The translations under genes and the position numbers were made by a program. Of a stretch of DNA of 64,000 nucleotides, positions 33,174 through 42,233 are shown piece after piece. Location of the stretch: the NCBI GenBank assembly GCA_918797485.1, contig CAKKNE010000003.1, positions 1,798,001 to 1,862,000 of the forward strand. Direction: 5' to 3'. The notes under the pieces are model-generated. The model saw only the letters and a list, made by a program, of their open reading frames with translations, had not been told where the DNA came from and searched no databases. The first letter of the stretch is position 1. Each line of letters begins with the position of its first letter. The DNA comes from Pelagomonas calceolata (taxonomy: Eukaryota; Sar; Pelagophyceae; Pelagomonadales; Pelagomonadaceae).

Positions 33174-36100
33174 TTAAATTTCGAAGTCCGAAAAGTCGTC
33201 GTCGAAGTTGTAGTCGGTCCCCTCCGTCTGGGGCCGTGAGTCGAAGTAGCCGCCCGCCGTGCCGGCGGTCCCGGGTTTGGAATCAGCGGGCTCGCGCGTC
33301 TCCGGCCGCGAGTCGTAGTTCGAGTAGGAGTACCCGTCCGTGCCCGCCGTGCCGGCGCGGTTGGAGTAGCTCCGCGAGTCGTAGGTGCTCGGCCGCGAGT
33401 CGTCGTAATCCCGGCTGTCCACGGTTGTCGGGCGCGTGCCGGCCGTCCCGGGCTTCACAGCGTCGTCGCTTCCTCCGAAAAGGTCAGCTTCGAGCTCGTC
33501 GTAGTCGAACTCGTCCGTTGGCTTGTCTGCCGCCTTCGGAGGCTCCGCGACGGACGCCGAGTCCAAACCCAGGTCGCCGAGGCCGGCGAGGATGTCCTCT
33601 TCCTGTTCAGGCTGCGCGGCGGCGGGCTCCTCGGCCGGGGGCGTGACCTGCCGCAGCGACACCTCGCCGTCGCTGGAGTCCGACTCGACGTCGGCCAGCA
33701 TACTGCCCATCTGCTTGGCGGGCTTGGGCTCCTCGGCGGGCTCCGGCTCGGCCGCGGGCTCCGGTCGTATGTAGGCCGCGGGCACGTTGTCCTCAGTGTC
33801 CCCGTCATCATACTTGATGAAATGAGTGCCGTCGGGGTGCACGGTGAATATTTTGCCCGGGTACCAGGACTCGCCGCCATTATACCTTGCCTCGACGCGA
33901 GCGCCGATGGCGAACGCCGGCTCCGCCGCCGTGGCCGGCGGCTTGGCCGGCTCCTCTGGCTCCGCCGGCTTCTCGAGGTCGAGGCCGGGCAGATCCTCTT
34001 CCAGATCGGCGAGGATGTCGCCCGCGGGCTCCTCCGCGGCAGGCTCATCGGCCTTTCGCACGTCCGCTGCGGGCACGTTGTCCTGCTCATCTCCATCGTC
34101 AAATCTGATATAGTAGGTGCCGTCGGGGTGTGCTGTGAAGACTTTCCCGGGGTACCAGGCGTCAGAGCCATTAAACCTTGCCTCGATGCGGGCCCCGATC
34201 GCGAACGTCTCCGTTGCGGGGGGAGTTGCCGGCTTGGCGGGAGCAGGCTTGGCGGGCTCGGGCTCGAGCTCCTCTACGTCCGAGAGGTCGTCCGCTGCCG
34301 CAGGCGTCTTTGGCTTGAAGGGCTCAAGTTCTTCGACATCCGACAAGTCGCTCGCCGCCGCGGGCGTCGTCGGCGGTTGCGCGAACGTAGGCGCCTCCTC
34401 GGTCGGTAGCTCCGGTGTTTCGGGGTCTGGTTGCTTGGGTTCTTCTGCGTCGGAGAGCTCCGCAGCTGGCGTCTCGGGGGCGGCCTCAGCCAACCGCTCT
34501 GGCTCCGGTGCCGGAGTGGGCTCGGGTTCCCGCGGCGCCTCCACCGGCTTCTCGAGGTCAAGACCGGGAAGGTCGTCGTCCAAGCCGGCGAGGACGTCGC
34601 TCAGGTCGTCGTCCGACGACGGATTCGCGGGCTGTGAGGGCTCGTCCGCCGGCGTTTCGGACTTCTGGGCTGTCGTGTTTAGGCCCAGTTCGTCCTCGAT
34701 GCCGGCGAGGAAGTCGTCGCCGTCGTCATCGCCCGCGGCAGCGGCGGCGGGTTCCTCCGCGACAGGCTCGGCCTTGCGCACGAACGCGGCCGGCACCCGG
34801 TCTTCCTCGTCGCCGTCGTCGTAGTGAATAACGTAATGGCCGTCGTCGTGCACCGAAAAAACTTTCCCAGGGTACCACTTGTCGCCGCCCTCGAAGCGGG
34901 CCTCGACGCGCGCGCCCACGGCGAACTCCGACGCCGGCTTGGACGGTTCGAGCTCCTCCGCGTCGGACAAATCCTCCGCCGCGGGAGTCTTCGGCAATTG
35001 CGCGGTCTCGAGCTCCTCGACGTCGGAGAAGTCGTCCGCGGCGGCCGGCGTCGTCGGCTGATCGACGGGCTCGGGCGTCGCCGGCCGCCCCGCGGACGAG
35101 AGCGAGTTGCGCCGGGACGGCGCGACGGCGTCGTCGTCCGAGACCTCCTCGTCGAGCACGTCCTCGTTTTGACCTTTGGGCCGCGCCGGGCTCTCCCGCA
35201 GGTCCTGTTCCACGGGCTTGAAGGTCACGCCCAGCTCCTCCTCCGCGAGGTCGTCGTCGCCTCCTCCTAAATCACCCACTGACAGTTCAGCGTCGGGCGA
35301 CGCGGGTCTAGCGTCGCGAATGGGTGACGCCGCCAAGGCGTGGAGGATCTCCAGGTCCACGGAATTGTCCTCCTGCTTCGGCGCATCGAGTAAATCCGGA
35401 ATGTCGTCGTCCGACTGCAGGGACGGCCTCGTCGTCGCGGCGGTGGCCTCCTGCAGCATGGGGATCGGGTCGTCGTCGTCCTCCTTGAGCTCCGGTAGGG
35501 ACGGAATCGACTCCTCGTCGTCGAAGGGGTCGTACTGCGCGTCGTCCGACGCCCGCGCGTCGCGCATCGCCCGCGACGAGGCGAGCAGCGCCGCGGCGGC
35601 CGCGTCGTCCTCGGCCGCCGCGCAAGCTAGGGCGTGCGTCACGTGAGGTTCTAAAGCGTCCAAGCCGTAGCCGACGGCGTTATCCAAAGCCACGAGCAGC
35701 TTCTCCCTCACAATTCTTCGCAGTTCCCTCTCGAGGGCGTTGCACTCGCGCGAGCCCCTCCTAGGTGGCCTGGCTTCATCTGTTTTAGTTTTTAACAAAG
35801 CTTCCCAGTAGTTCGGCAGCTCCAGGATGTTGTCACACGTATGCGACTGGGGCACCATGGCCAGCATCCTCCGTTGCTCGTCGACGCCGAACGGTAAAAA
35901 GGGTAACTCCACCGTCAAAAACTCCGCGTGCCTCGCCGGTAACCGAGACACCCCGGTCACAAAGACAAGTAATTTCCTTCTTTGCGCGGGTGTTAATGGC
36001 TCACAACGCCGCGGTGCCTCTTCACCGGTCAGGTCATCGATCTTCTTCAGCTCGAGGTCGTTGAGCGCGTCGTCCTCCCCATCGACCACCGCCCAGAGCG

Positions 36101-39100
36101 CGTCATGCAAAGGCCGGCAATCCCTTAATTCAGCATCCATGACCACCCGAAACACGTCTCGGAATCGGAAATCTCCCCGAACTTCAGGAGCACCGCACGC
36201 CACGCGCTGCAAATCCCGCGCCGACGGCCGCACCGCCCTCCGCACCTTCTTCGGCATGGCGCGCTCGAAACCTCGCCTCAGCGCGCGCAGCTGCCACTCC
36301 AATTCACGACATCTTTCCAGTGAAGCTTTCCTCGCGACCTCCAAGGCATGATCCTGACTCGATAGCGTGATCCCTTCCATGTCCGCGACACTCTGAATGC
36401 CCGTCGCATCCAAGGCTCGGAGCCCTCGCAAGGCGTCGTCGTAGGACGCGTCCAGGGCCCTTAGGCCCGCGTCGCCCCTCTTGGCGAGGAAATGGTCTAC
36501 TAAATGAGTAGCTGTATCATTCGGTGCGTCCTCTGCGACGCCGAGCACTTCAAAGAAGAGCGGAGGCAGATCTAGGGGCAGCTGGCACTGGTTCGGGACC
36601 GCCGAACCGATCAACAAGCCTAATGTGGCTAACCGTTTGGCGTTCTCGGCGGTCCTAGGCAAGGCCGGATTCGGCCATAGAGCTTCCAAATCCTTCCGAT
36701 GGGCTAGTAGAGGTGCTGCTGAGCGTCTAGCCTCGCAGACCGACCCGGTTAACGCTTCCAACAACTTGGTTTCTGCGTCTTCACTATCACCATACCTCTT
36801 CGCGAGGACGCGCACGGCGGGCGCGTTCGTCGACACCCTCACCACGTTATCAGAGACCTTCTCCACTTGTAGTTCTAACGTGTCGCCTTCAAAGTCCACC
36901 GCGAGACAGTCCCCTGATTTCACAACTTGGGGGTTCGCTTCGTCACAAGTAACTCGTAATGAGCGAGCACCTTCACTTGCTTCGACGCGCAACGGATCAC
37001 CAATAACAGGCGTCCAGGATCTAGTGACGGCACCACCTAATAAAGCAAAGAGTTCCTTGCGCGGGCCTAGGCCTTCGCCCTCCTCGACTGCGCTACCCTC
37101 GACATACTTTTGGCCGAAGGGCACCCGGTAGTAGGGACACACGACAAATGAAGCTTCTCCTTTAATGGGAGGGTCGTCCTCGTCTTCTAACGAAACACTC
37201 TCGTCGTCCGACTCCTCCTCGAGGGCAAATGCGTCATCGGACAGAACCTGTGAAGAAGCTTCCTGCAGCGCGCCGGCGTGCTTCTCCAATAGAGCTTCGC
37301 AGTCCTCCCAGGCCCTCTTGCGGGACGTCACGAGGTTCAGGCGCTGCGCCGGTCGCCTCGCTAGAGCCACATAGAGTAACGCGGCCTTCGAGGCCGGCCG
37401 TAATAAAGCCGCGTGGTCCCTTAGCCGAGGCAATCCTAATAACCCCTCCAACCGTAATAAACCACGAGCCTTCGCCACGCTCGCAACTTCCGAGTCGACG
37501 AGCATGGGCGTGACCACAGCTAAGGCTTCGTTCACCGATCGCACGTGGAACCGCTCCTCGGCGGCGCCCAACGAACTCTCCCCTGGGGCTAACGCGGGCG
37601 TTTCTGTTAATGCAGCACAGCCGACGTCGGACCCGGCCCCCAGATCATTCTTCTCCTCCTGGTTTGATGAATCGGGCTCGCTCAGGTCTTGCAGGACTTT
37701 CGGCGGATTCTCGACCGATGCTTCGGCTAGTAAACAGTAGGCCCTTTGCAGAGCATGAGCGGCCGCAGACGCTCTTTTAGATCCAGTAGCGTCGACCCGC
37801 CCGACTTGGGCCTCGACCGCATCCACGGCTTGCGTCAGCGTCAATTCGCCGCGCTGCTGTTGGGCTAGCACCCAGTCGCGGCACCTTGCCACTCGAGGCA
37901 CGACGGCCGCGTCCACGGACCACCGCAAACACCTTATGACAGACCTCGCGGCCCCCGGCGGCGTGTCCTCCCCCAGAAGGAGTTCTCGGAGCCACGCCGA
38001 GACGCCTTCTCTATTCTCGGATACGGCCTCGGCCAAGGCATCGGCCGCCGCCGCGTACAACTGCTGCGCGTCGGGCACGGCGCGATGCGGTTGGTTCGCA
38101 GATGTCTTGAACGCCGTGGCGCCCGCTTGTACGACGGGCTCCCACGTCTGTTTAAGTCGCTCGCATTCCGACCAGCACTTCAGCGGCGCCTCCTCGACCT
38201 TGGCCGTCGCGGGCCGCATCGCCGCTTGTAACCTAATAACACATTCTGAGGCGGACGGTCGCAAGTTACTGTCGCAGTGGAGCATATCTTTAAGAACGTC
38301 GACGACGGGCTCCGACAAAGCTTTCACCAAAGCTCCTCGTCGCGAAGCTTTCAGACCCGGCGCCGGCCCCGCGTCCAGGCATCTTCGGGGCACGCCCAAA
38401 CCCATCAAGTACTGACCTACTTGCTCGGGAAACGGTCCTAGTACTCTTGACACCCGTCGTAACACGGCATGCTCGTCGTCCCCAGGGAAGAGTGGTTCGC
38501 CCGTAGCTAGTTCAGCCGTGATGCACGCCGCGCCCCAGACGTCCACGGCCACGCCGTATTTCGTCGAGGAGGCCATCATCTCCGGCGCTCGGTACCACCT
38601 ACTCCCAATATAGTGCGTCAGGTCCAGACAGCTCTTCCCCGACACGTCCTCGAGCTTCCGCGCGGCCCCGAAGTCGCACAACCGCAGTTGCGGCCTTTGG
38701 GGATCGTCCCACGATCGCTGTAAATCGTCTTTCGTCGCATCTCTCGATAAAAGCACGTTCTCAGGCTTGACGTCGCGGTGGACAATGCCCAAGGAGTGGG
38801 CATGCGCTAAGCCCGCACACAAGTCTGAGGTTAAACCAACACAGAGACCCTTCGGTAGGGGACCTAACTCTTCCAACGCTTCCAAGCACGTGCTACCAGC
38901 TAGTTCAAAGCATAGCACCGGTGCACTTACTGTTTGTTGTGGTTTTATTTTCACGTCCTCGCGCCACCAATCAACTAAACAAGCTACGTTCTTGTGGTCT
39001 CGCCCCAACAATAATAAGACATCTCGTTCCCTCTCTGCGGTTTGTACGGCATACCGCGCGGCGTCGTCGTCGTCTTCGCCCTCGACCACAACTTTCAACC

Positions 39101-40586
39101 TTTTGACGGCGACCTGCTGGCCCGTCTCCCGGTGGCGAGCCTGTTTCACCTCACCGTAGGCCCCTTCGCCGAGCAACCCCGGCTCGAAGACATACTTCGC
39201 GGCGCCCTCCGCAGTTACAACTTCGTCGAAATCGTCGTCATAATCCTGCGAACTGGTCAAACCGGACGCGCTGTCGCCACCGGGGGCCTGCGTCGGCTCG
39301 TCCGAGACACTTTCATGGTCGTCGTCCGCCCGCCAGATGTCGGGCTCCGCGATGGCCACCGTCTTCTGCGAAGCTGGTGACGTAGCAGTGATCTTTCTCA
39401 GTCTATCTTGTGGTACTTTATCCTCCTCGTCGCCGTCGTCGTACTTGATAAGGAAGGTGCCGTCGTCATTCATTGCTCCAATTTGTCCAGCGTAGAACTC
39501 GCCGAGGCCCTCGAAGTCGCCTTCGACGCGGTCGCCGACTTTGAATAGTGGTGTTGGCTTGGGCGTCGGTTCTTTTGGCTGTTGCGGCGTGGGCTGTTGC
39601 GGCGTCGGCTGGTGAGGCGTCGGCTGCTTAGGTGTCGGTTCTTTTGGCGTCGGCTGGTGCGGTGTGGGCTGTTTAGGAGTCGGCTGCTTCGGCGTCACTG
39701 GCGCCGCGGGCTCCTCAGCAACCGACGCGGCCTGGACCTCCTCGTCGTAGGCCAAGGCCGCCGCCCGGACCTCGGCCAAGCGGCGGCGCGCCGGACCCTC
39801 GCCCGTCCTCATTGGTGTTTTCTTCACCGATGACGGCGTCGCCTCGCCGGTCCGCGCGCTCTTGTACTTCTCTCCAATATCCTCCTCGCGGTCCTCGATC
39901 TTCTCGATTTGACGTCGCTTGCGTCCGGACCGCGCGACGACCTCGTCGGCCTTTTTACGACGCACGACGTCGAGGATGACCACAGAAGCTGCTTGTAATC
40001 TACCAACATCTCGGGCCTTGCCCACGCCCCGGATCTCGTCTCGCGTCAAGAGCAACGGGTTCCCGCGACAGAAACAAGCCAGCCGCCACGCCTCACTGCC
40101 CAAGGCTTCCGACACGAAGTCCAGGTCGTCCGACATCTTGAGGAGGTAGTCGCGCCCGTTCCAGAGGAACGGCCGCGGCCGCGCGCAGTCCTTCGACTCG
40201 ACGAGCACCCAGGCCACGATCTTCTCCACACATCTGAGCCCGGCCGTCCTCAGTTCCGAAGCGACGTTCTTGAGTAAGCGCGCGGCCTCCGCGGCCGATC
40301 GTTGCGCCGACGCTCTACGCGGCCAGTGCAGCACGACGGCGTTCAGCTGCATCAGTAAAGTTTCGCGGTAGCCGACGGCTCTAGCCGCCGCGACCTTGCG
40401 CTGGTAGGCGACCTCCTTGGGCCCGGGCGGCGCCTCTTGAGCGCGGACCGGCTTCTGGTGGTTCTTGACGCGCGGCTTCGCCGGCTGCCCTGGTAAAGGA
40501 CGCATCCTCAAATTCGGCATGCCCGGCGGCGCCTTCTTCCGCCGCGGGCGGCGGCCGCGCTCGGCGGGCTTGTTGTTGCGCCTCAT
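33174..40586 (-). CDS. Giant fusion: CMGC-like protein kinase + HECT E3 ubiquitin ligase + four Tudor-like modules
   Basis: 2470 residues in one uninterrupted exon. N-terminal 290: basic, helical. About 294-341: QPTPK/HQPTP repeats. About 347-396: Tudor-like module 1 (VGDRVEGDF...YAGQIG...IKYDDGDEEDKVP). About 465-795: Ser/Thr kinase with GEGAYGEV loop, AVKRLK lysine, HRDVKPENV (Asp605), CDFGAARKL, HYIGSRWYRAPEMM and DVWGAACITAELATGEPLFPG, the CMGC/CDKL-like pattern. About 1150-1690: HECT domain; N-lobe has GEGLGPRKELFALL, C-lobe has LLVFVTGVSRLP and the catalytic-cysteine motif SHTCDNILELPNYW with Cys1584, then KLLVALDNAVGYGL. About 1700-2470: acidic disordered tail with repeated SDVEELEP motifs and Tudor-like modules 2-4 (about 1888-1942, 2128-2182, 2226-2274), each FA(V/I)GAR(V/I)EAR...WYPGK(V/I)F. 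All key kinase and HECT residues are intact. Confidence 0.85.
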   Translation of the reverse strand: MRRNNKPAERGRRPRRKKAPPGMPNLRMRPLPGQPAKPRVKNHQKPVRAQEAPPGPKEVAYQRKVAAARAVGYRETLLMQLNAVVLHWPRRASAQRSAAEAARLLKNVASELRTAGLRCVEKIVAWVLVESKDCARPRPFLWNGRDYLLKMSDDLDFVSEALGSEAWRLACFCRGNPLLLTRDEIRGVGKARDVGRLQAASVVILDVVRRKKADEVVARSGRKRRQIEKIEDREEDIGEKYKSARTGEATPSSVKKTPMRTGEGPARRRLAEVRAAALAYDEEVQAASVAEEPAAPVTPKQPTPKQPTPHQPTPKEPTPKQPTPHQPTPQQPTPQQPKEPTPKPTPLFKVGDRVEGDFEGLGEFYAGQIGAMNDDGTFLIKYDDGDEEDKVPQDRLRKITATSPASQKTVAIAEPDIWRADDDHESVSDEPTQAPGGDSASGLTSSQDYDDDFDEVVTAEGAAKYVFEPGLLGEGAYGEVKQARHRETGQQVAVKRLKVVVEGEDDDDAARYAVQTAERERDVLLLLGRDHKNVACLVDWWREDVKIKPQQTVSAPVLCFELAGSTCLEALEELGPLPKGLCVGLTSDLCAGLAHAHSLGIVHRDVKPENVLLSRDATKDDLQRSWDDPQRPQLRLCDFGAARKLEDVSGKSCLDLTHYIGSRWYRAPEMMASSTKYGVAVDVWGAACITAELATGEPLFPGDDEHAVLRRVSRVLGPFPEQVGQYLMGLGVPRRCLDAGPAPGLKASRRGALVKALSEPVVDVLKDMLHCDSNLRPSASECVIRLQAAMRPATAKVEEAPLKCWSECERLKQTWEPVVQAGATAFKTSANQPHRAVPDAQQLYAAAADALAEAVSENREGVSAWLRELLLGEDTPPGAARSVIRCLRWSVDAAVVPRVARCRDWVLAQQQRGELTLTQAVDAVEAQVGRVDATGSKRASAAAHALQRAYCLLAEASVENPPKVLQDLSEPDSSNQEEKNDLGAGSDVGCAALTETPALAPGESSLGAAEERFHVRSVNEALAVVTPMLVDSEVASVAKARGLLRLEGLLGLPRLRDHAALLRPASKAALLYVALARRPAQRLNLVTSRKRAWEDCEALLEKHAGALQEASSQVLSDDAFALEEESDDESVSLEDEDDPPIKGEASFVVCPYYRVPFGQKYVEGSAVEEGEGLGPRKELFALLGGAVTRSWTPVIGDPLRVEASEGARSLRVTCDEANPQVVKSGDCLAVDFEGDTLELQVEKVSDNVVRVSTNAPAVRVLAKRYGDSEDAETKLLEALTGSVCEARRSAAPLLAHRKDLEALWPNPALPRTAENAKRLATLGLLIGSAVPNQCQLPLDLPPLFFEVLGVAEDAPNDTATHLVDHFLAKRGDAGLRALDASYDDALRGLRALDATGIQSVADMEGITLSSQDHALEVARKASLERCRELEWQLRALRRGFERAMPKKVRRAVRPSARDLQRVACGAPEVRGDFRFRDVFRVVMDAELRDCRPLHDALWAVVDGEDDALNDLELKKIDDLTGEEAPRRCEPLTPAQRRKLLVFVTGVSRLPARHAEFLTVELPFLPFGVDEQRRMLAMVPQSHTCDNILELPNYWEALLKTKTDEARPPRRGSRECNALERELRRIVREKLLVALDNAVGYGLDALEPHVTHALACAAAEDDAAAAALLASSRAMRDARASDDAQYDPFDDEESIPSLPELKEDDDDPIPMLQEATAATTRPSLQSDDDIPDLLDAPKQEDNSVDLEILHALAASPIRDARPASPDAELSVGDLGGGDDDLAEEELGVTFKPVEQDLRESPARPKGQNEDVLDEEVSDDDAVAPSRRNSLSSAGRPATPEPVDQPTTPAAADDFSDVEELETAQLPKTPAAEDLSDAEELEPSKPASEFAVGARVEARFEGGDKWYPGKVFSVHDDGHYVIHYDDGDEEDRVPAAFVRKAEPVAEEPAAAAAGDDDGDDFLAGIEDELGLNTTAQKSETPADEPSQPANPSSDDDLSDVLAGLDDDLPGLDLEKPVEAPREPEPTPAPEPERLAEAAPETPAAELSDAEEPKQPDPETPELPTEEAPTFAQPPTTPAAASDLSDVEELEPFKPKTPAAADDLSDVEELEPEPAKPAPAKPATPPATETFAIGARIEARFNGSDAWYPGKVFTAHPDGTYYIRFDDGDEQDNVPAADVRKADEPAAEEPAGDILADLEEDLPGLDLEKPAEPEEPAKPPATAAEPAFAIGARVEARYNGGESWYPGKIFTVHPDGTHFIKYDDGDTEDNVPAAYIRPEPAAEPEPAEEPKPAKQMGSMLADVESDSSDGEVSLRQVTPPAEEPAAAQPEQEEDILAGLGDLGLDSASVAEPPKAADKPTDEFDYDELEADLFGGSDDAVKPGTAGTRPTTVDSRDYDDSRPSTYDSRSYSNRAGTAGTDGYSYSNYDSRPETREPADSKPGTAGTAGGYFDSRPQTEGTDYNFDDDFSDFEI

Positions 40587-41025
40587 CGTTGCTGGCTGCC
40601 CCTAGGGCTGGTATGTGTGGCTGGGCAGCCGGCAAAAGCGTTTTGTGTGCGTCAACGTGCGCTGGCGACCACGCCGAGCAGTGCTCTTGGCGTTAGCGCC
40701 AGCAACCCGGCGCTTGAGCGCACGCTTTGCGCGAAACGAGGCGCTCCAACCACCCGAGGCGGGGCGGAGCGAGCCGGGAGGCTGAAGCGTGGCTCGCAGA
40801 GCTCTTCGTACGCACCATCGAACGTTGGGTCTTGGCAGATACGTCTCAGGGGGGATTGCCGGAGGAGCTCTACTCAGGTGTATGCTATTATGAAAGACGC
40901 GGCCCGCGCCGCCCGCCGACGACGCGCGGTGTCTCCCTAGCACCGCAACAGGGATGCGTTGCCTTCTTAAATCACATTCTTGGTCTTATCTCAGGGATCT
41001 CCCGGGGAACGATGACGACAATTCA
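40587..41025. other. Intergenic region upstream of the kinase-HECT gene
   Basis: 439 bp between two minus-strand genes: it holds the kinase-HECT promoter and the 3' flank of the next gene. No gene or GCTAG palindrome seen. Confidence 0.5.
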
Positions 41026-41946
41026 TCACAGGCGGATCTTCGCCGACGCCGCCGGCTCCGAGTCCGCGAGGCCTGGCGCGGCACAAGCGGCCCGGGCGCC
41101 CGCCGCGACGTCGACGACGCGCGCGACGGCCGAGACCGGCGCACAAAAATAATGATTTGCGGCGACGTCGGCGAGCGCCCGGGACGTCTCCGCGGCGGCG
41201 GCGTCGCAGGCCTCGAGGCGGTCGCGCTTCGTGCGGGCGCCGTCGCGGTGCGCGTCGGCAATCTTCTGAACGCAGGCGTTGGCGGCTCGCTCGTTCGACG
41301 CGACGGCTTCGGAAAGGGCCGCCCGTAGCCGCGCCGCGCGCGACGTGCGCCGCTCGAGCTTGCGAGGCAACGTGACCACGGCGCGATGCGTCAGCGCCGC
41401 GATACCTACGGCAGCCAGCACCAATATCAAGAGCAGTCGGTTCGAGGCCCGGTCCGCGCGCGCCGCCTCTTGCCGCGCGGCGTCGACGTCGCGCCGCGCC
41501 TGCGCTCTATGCGCCTCGAGGGCGCAACGAGAAGCTGCGGCAGCTGCGTCCGCTGCGGCCGCGCGTTTTCTCGCGTCCGCGGCCCGGCGCTCGCACCGGT
41601 CGTCGAGTTCTCGCGCGGCGCCCTCGCGGATCTCCGCCACGTCCATGGCGAACTTGGCGCGGGCATTAATCAGCTCGGTCTTCGTGTGCTCCTCGCTTCT
41701 GCGCGCTTGGAGCGCCTCCTGGCGCGCGGCCTCGATCTCGTTGCGCGAGAGCGCGATTTCCCGCTGCTGCTCGGCCATGGCCTGTTCCAACGCCGTCGCG
41801 TAGGCCGGGCCGGCTAGTTTGACCGGTGGCGCGAGGGCCATGGCTCCGGTCTGCTGTGCGGCTGACCCGAGGTCTGGGGTGACCGAGACGAGGGCACGCT
41901 GCTGGTCCGCCGGCTCCACGCTGACTCGCGGCGGTGATTTTTCCAT
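41026..41946 (-). CDS. Coiled-coil protein with one membrane helix, unknown
   Basis: 306 residues. A 60-residue N-terminus is followed by an Ala/Glu/Arg-rich coiled coil (about 50-170), a single hydrophobic helix (about 172-188, LLLILVLAAVGIAAL), then a second helical Ala-rich half. Type II or tail-anchored topology is possible. No family recognised; the extreme Ala content and charged heptads resemble golgins or tethers, but that is only a resemblance. It shares a divergent region carrying a GCTAG element with the introner-interrupted gene at 42234. Confidence 0.55.
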   Translation of the reverse strand: MEKSPPRVSVEPADQQRALVSVTPDLGSAAQQTGAMALAPPVKLAGPAYATALEQAMAEQQREIALSRNEIEAARQEALQARRSEEHTKTELINARAKFAMDVAEIREGAARELDDRCERRAADARKRAAAADAAAAASRCALEAHRAQARRDVDAARQEAARADRASNRLLLILVLAAVGIAALTHRAVVTLPRKLERRTSRAARLRAALSEAVASNERAANACVQKIADAHRDGARTKRDRLEACDAAAAETSRALADVAANHYFCAPVSAVARVVDVAAGARAACAAPGLADSEPAASAKIRL

Positions 41947-42012
41947 CGTGGGCTGCTCCCCGGTGCCGTTACTACGAGGCCTTGCGTCCCAGACTTTTTC
42001 TGAGGCCCCATC

Positions 42013-42033
42013 CTAGTATGTCAGTACGCTGGC
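42013..42033 (+). promoter_or_regulatory. GCTAG palindrome, degenerate copy
   Basis: CTAGTATGTCAGTACGCTGGC: left arm CTAGT, right arm GCTGGC. Between divergent starts at 41946 and 42234. Confidence 0.4.
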
Positions 42034-42233
42034 TTCGGTGCCTTTCGCATTTTTTGCTCTGTCTGGACGCTACTGCCAGTATCGGAGCTCGGAATCGGTT
42101 TGAGGTGACGCATTGACTTGCTGTGCAACTAGTTCCGCATCGCTTTCTGCGACGCTCACCTTGCAGCGTGACAAAAGCAGCACAGGCTTGCAGCGCCACC
42201 CTGAGACGCTTTTTGACGACGACCGCAAAAGCC

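Noticed and set aside
39560-39705. QPTPK repeats in the kinase-HECT gene as a separate satellite or frameshift product
   Set aside because: The repeat stays in frame and is interspersed with Lys/His variants, so it is a linker of the same protein.
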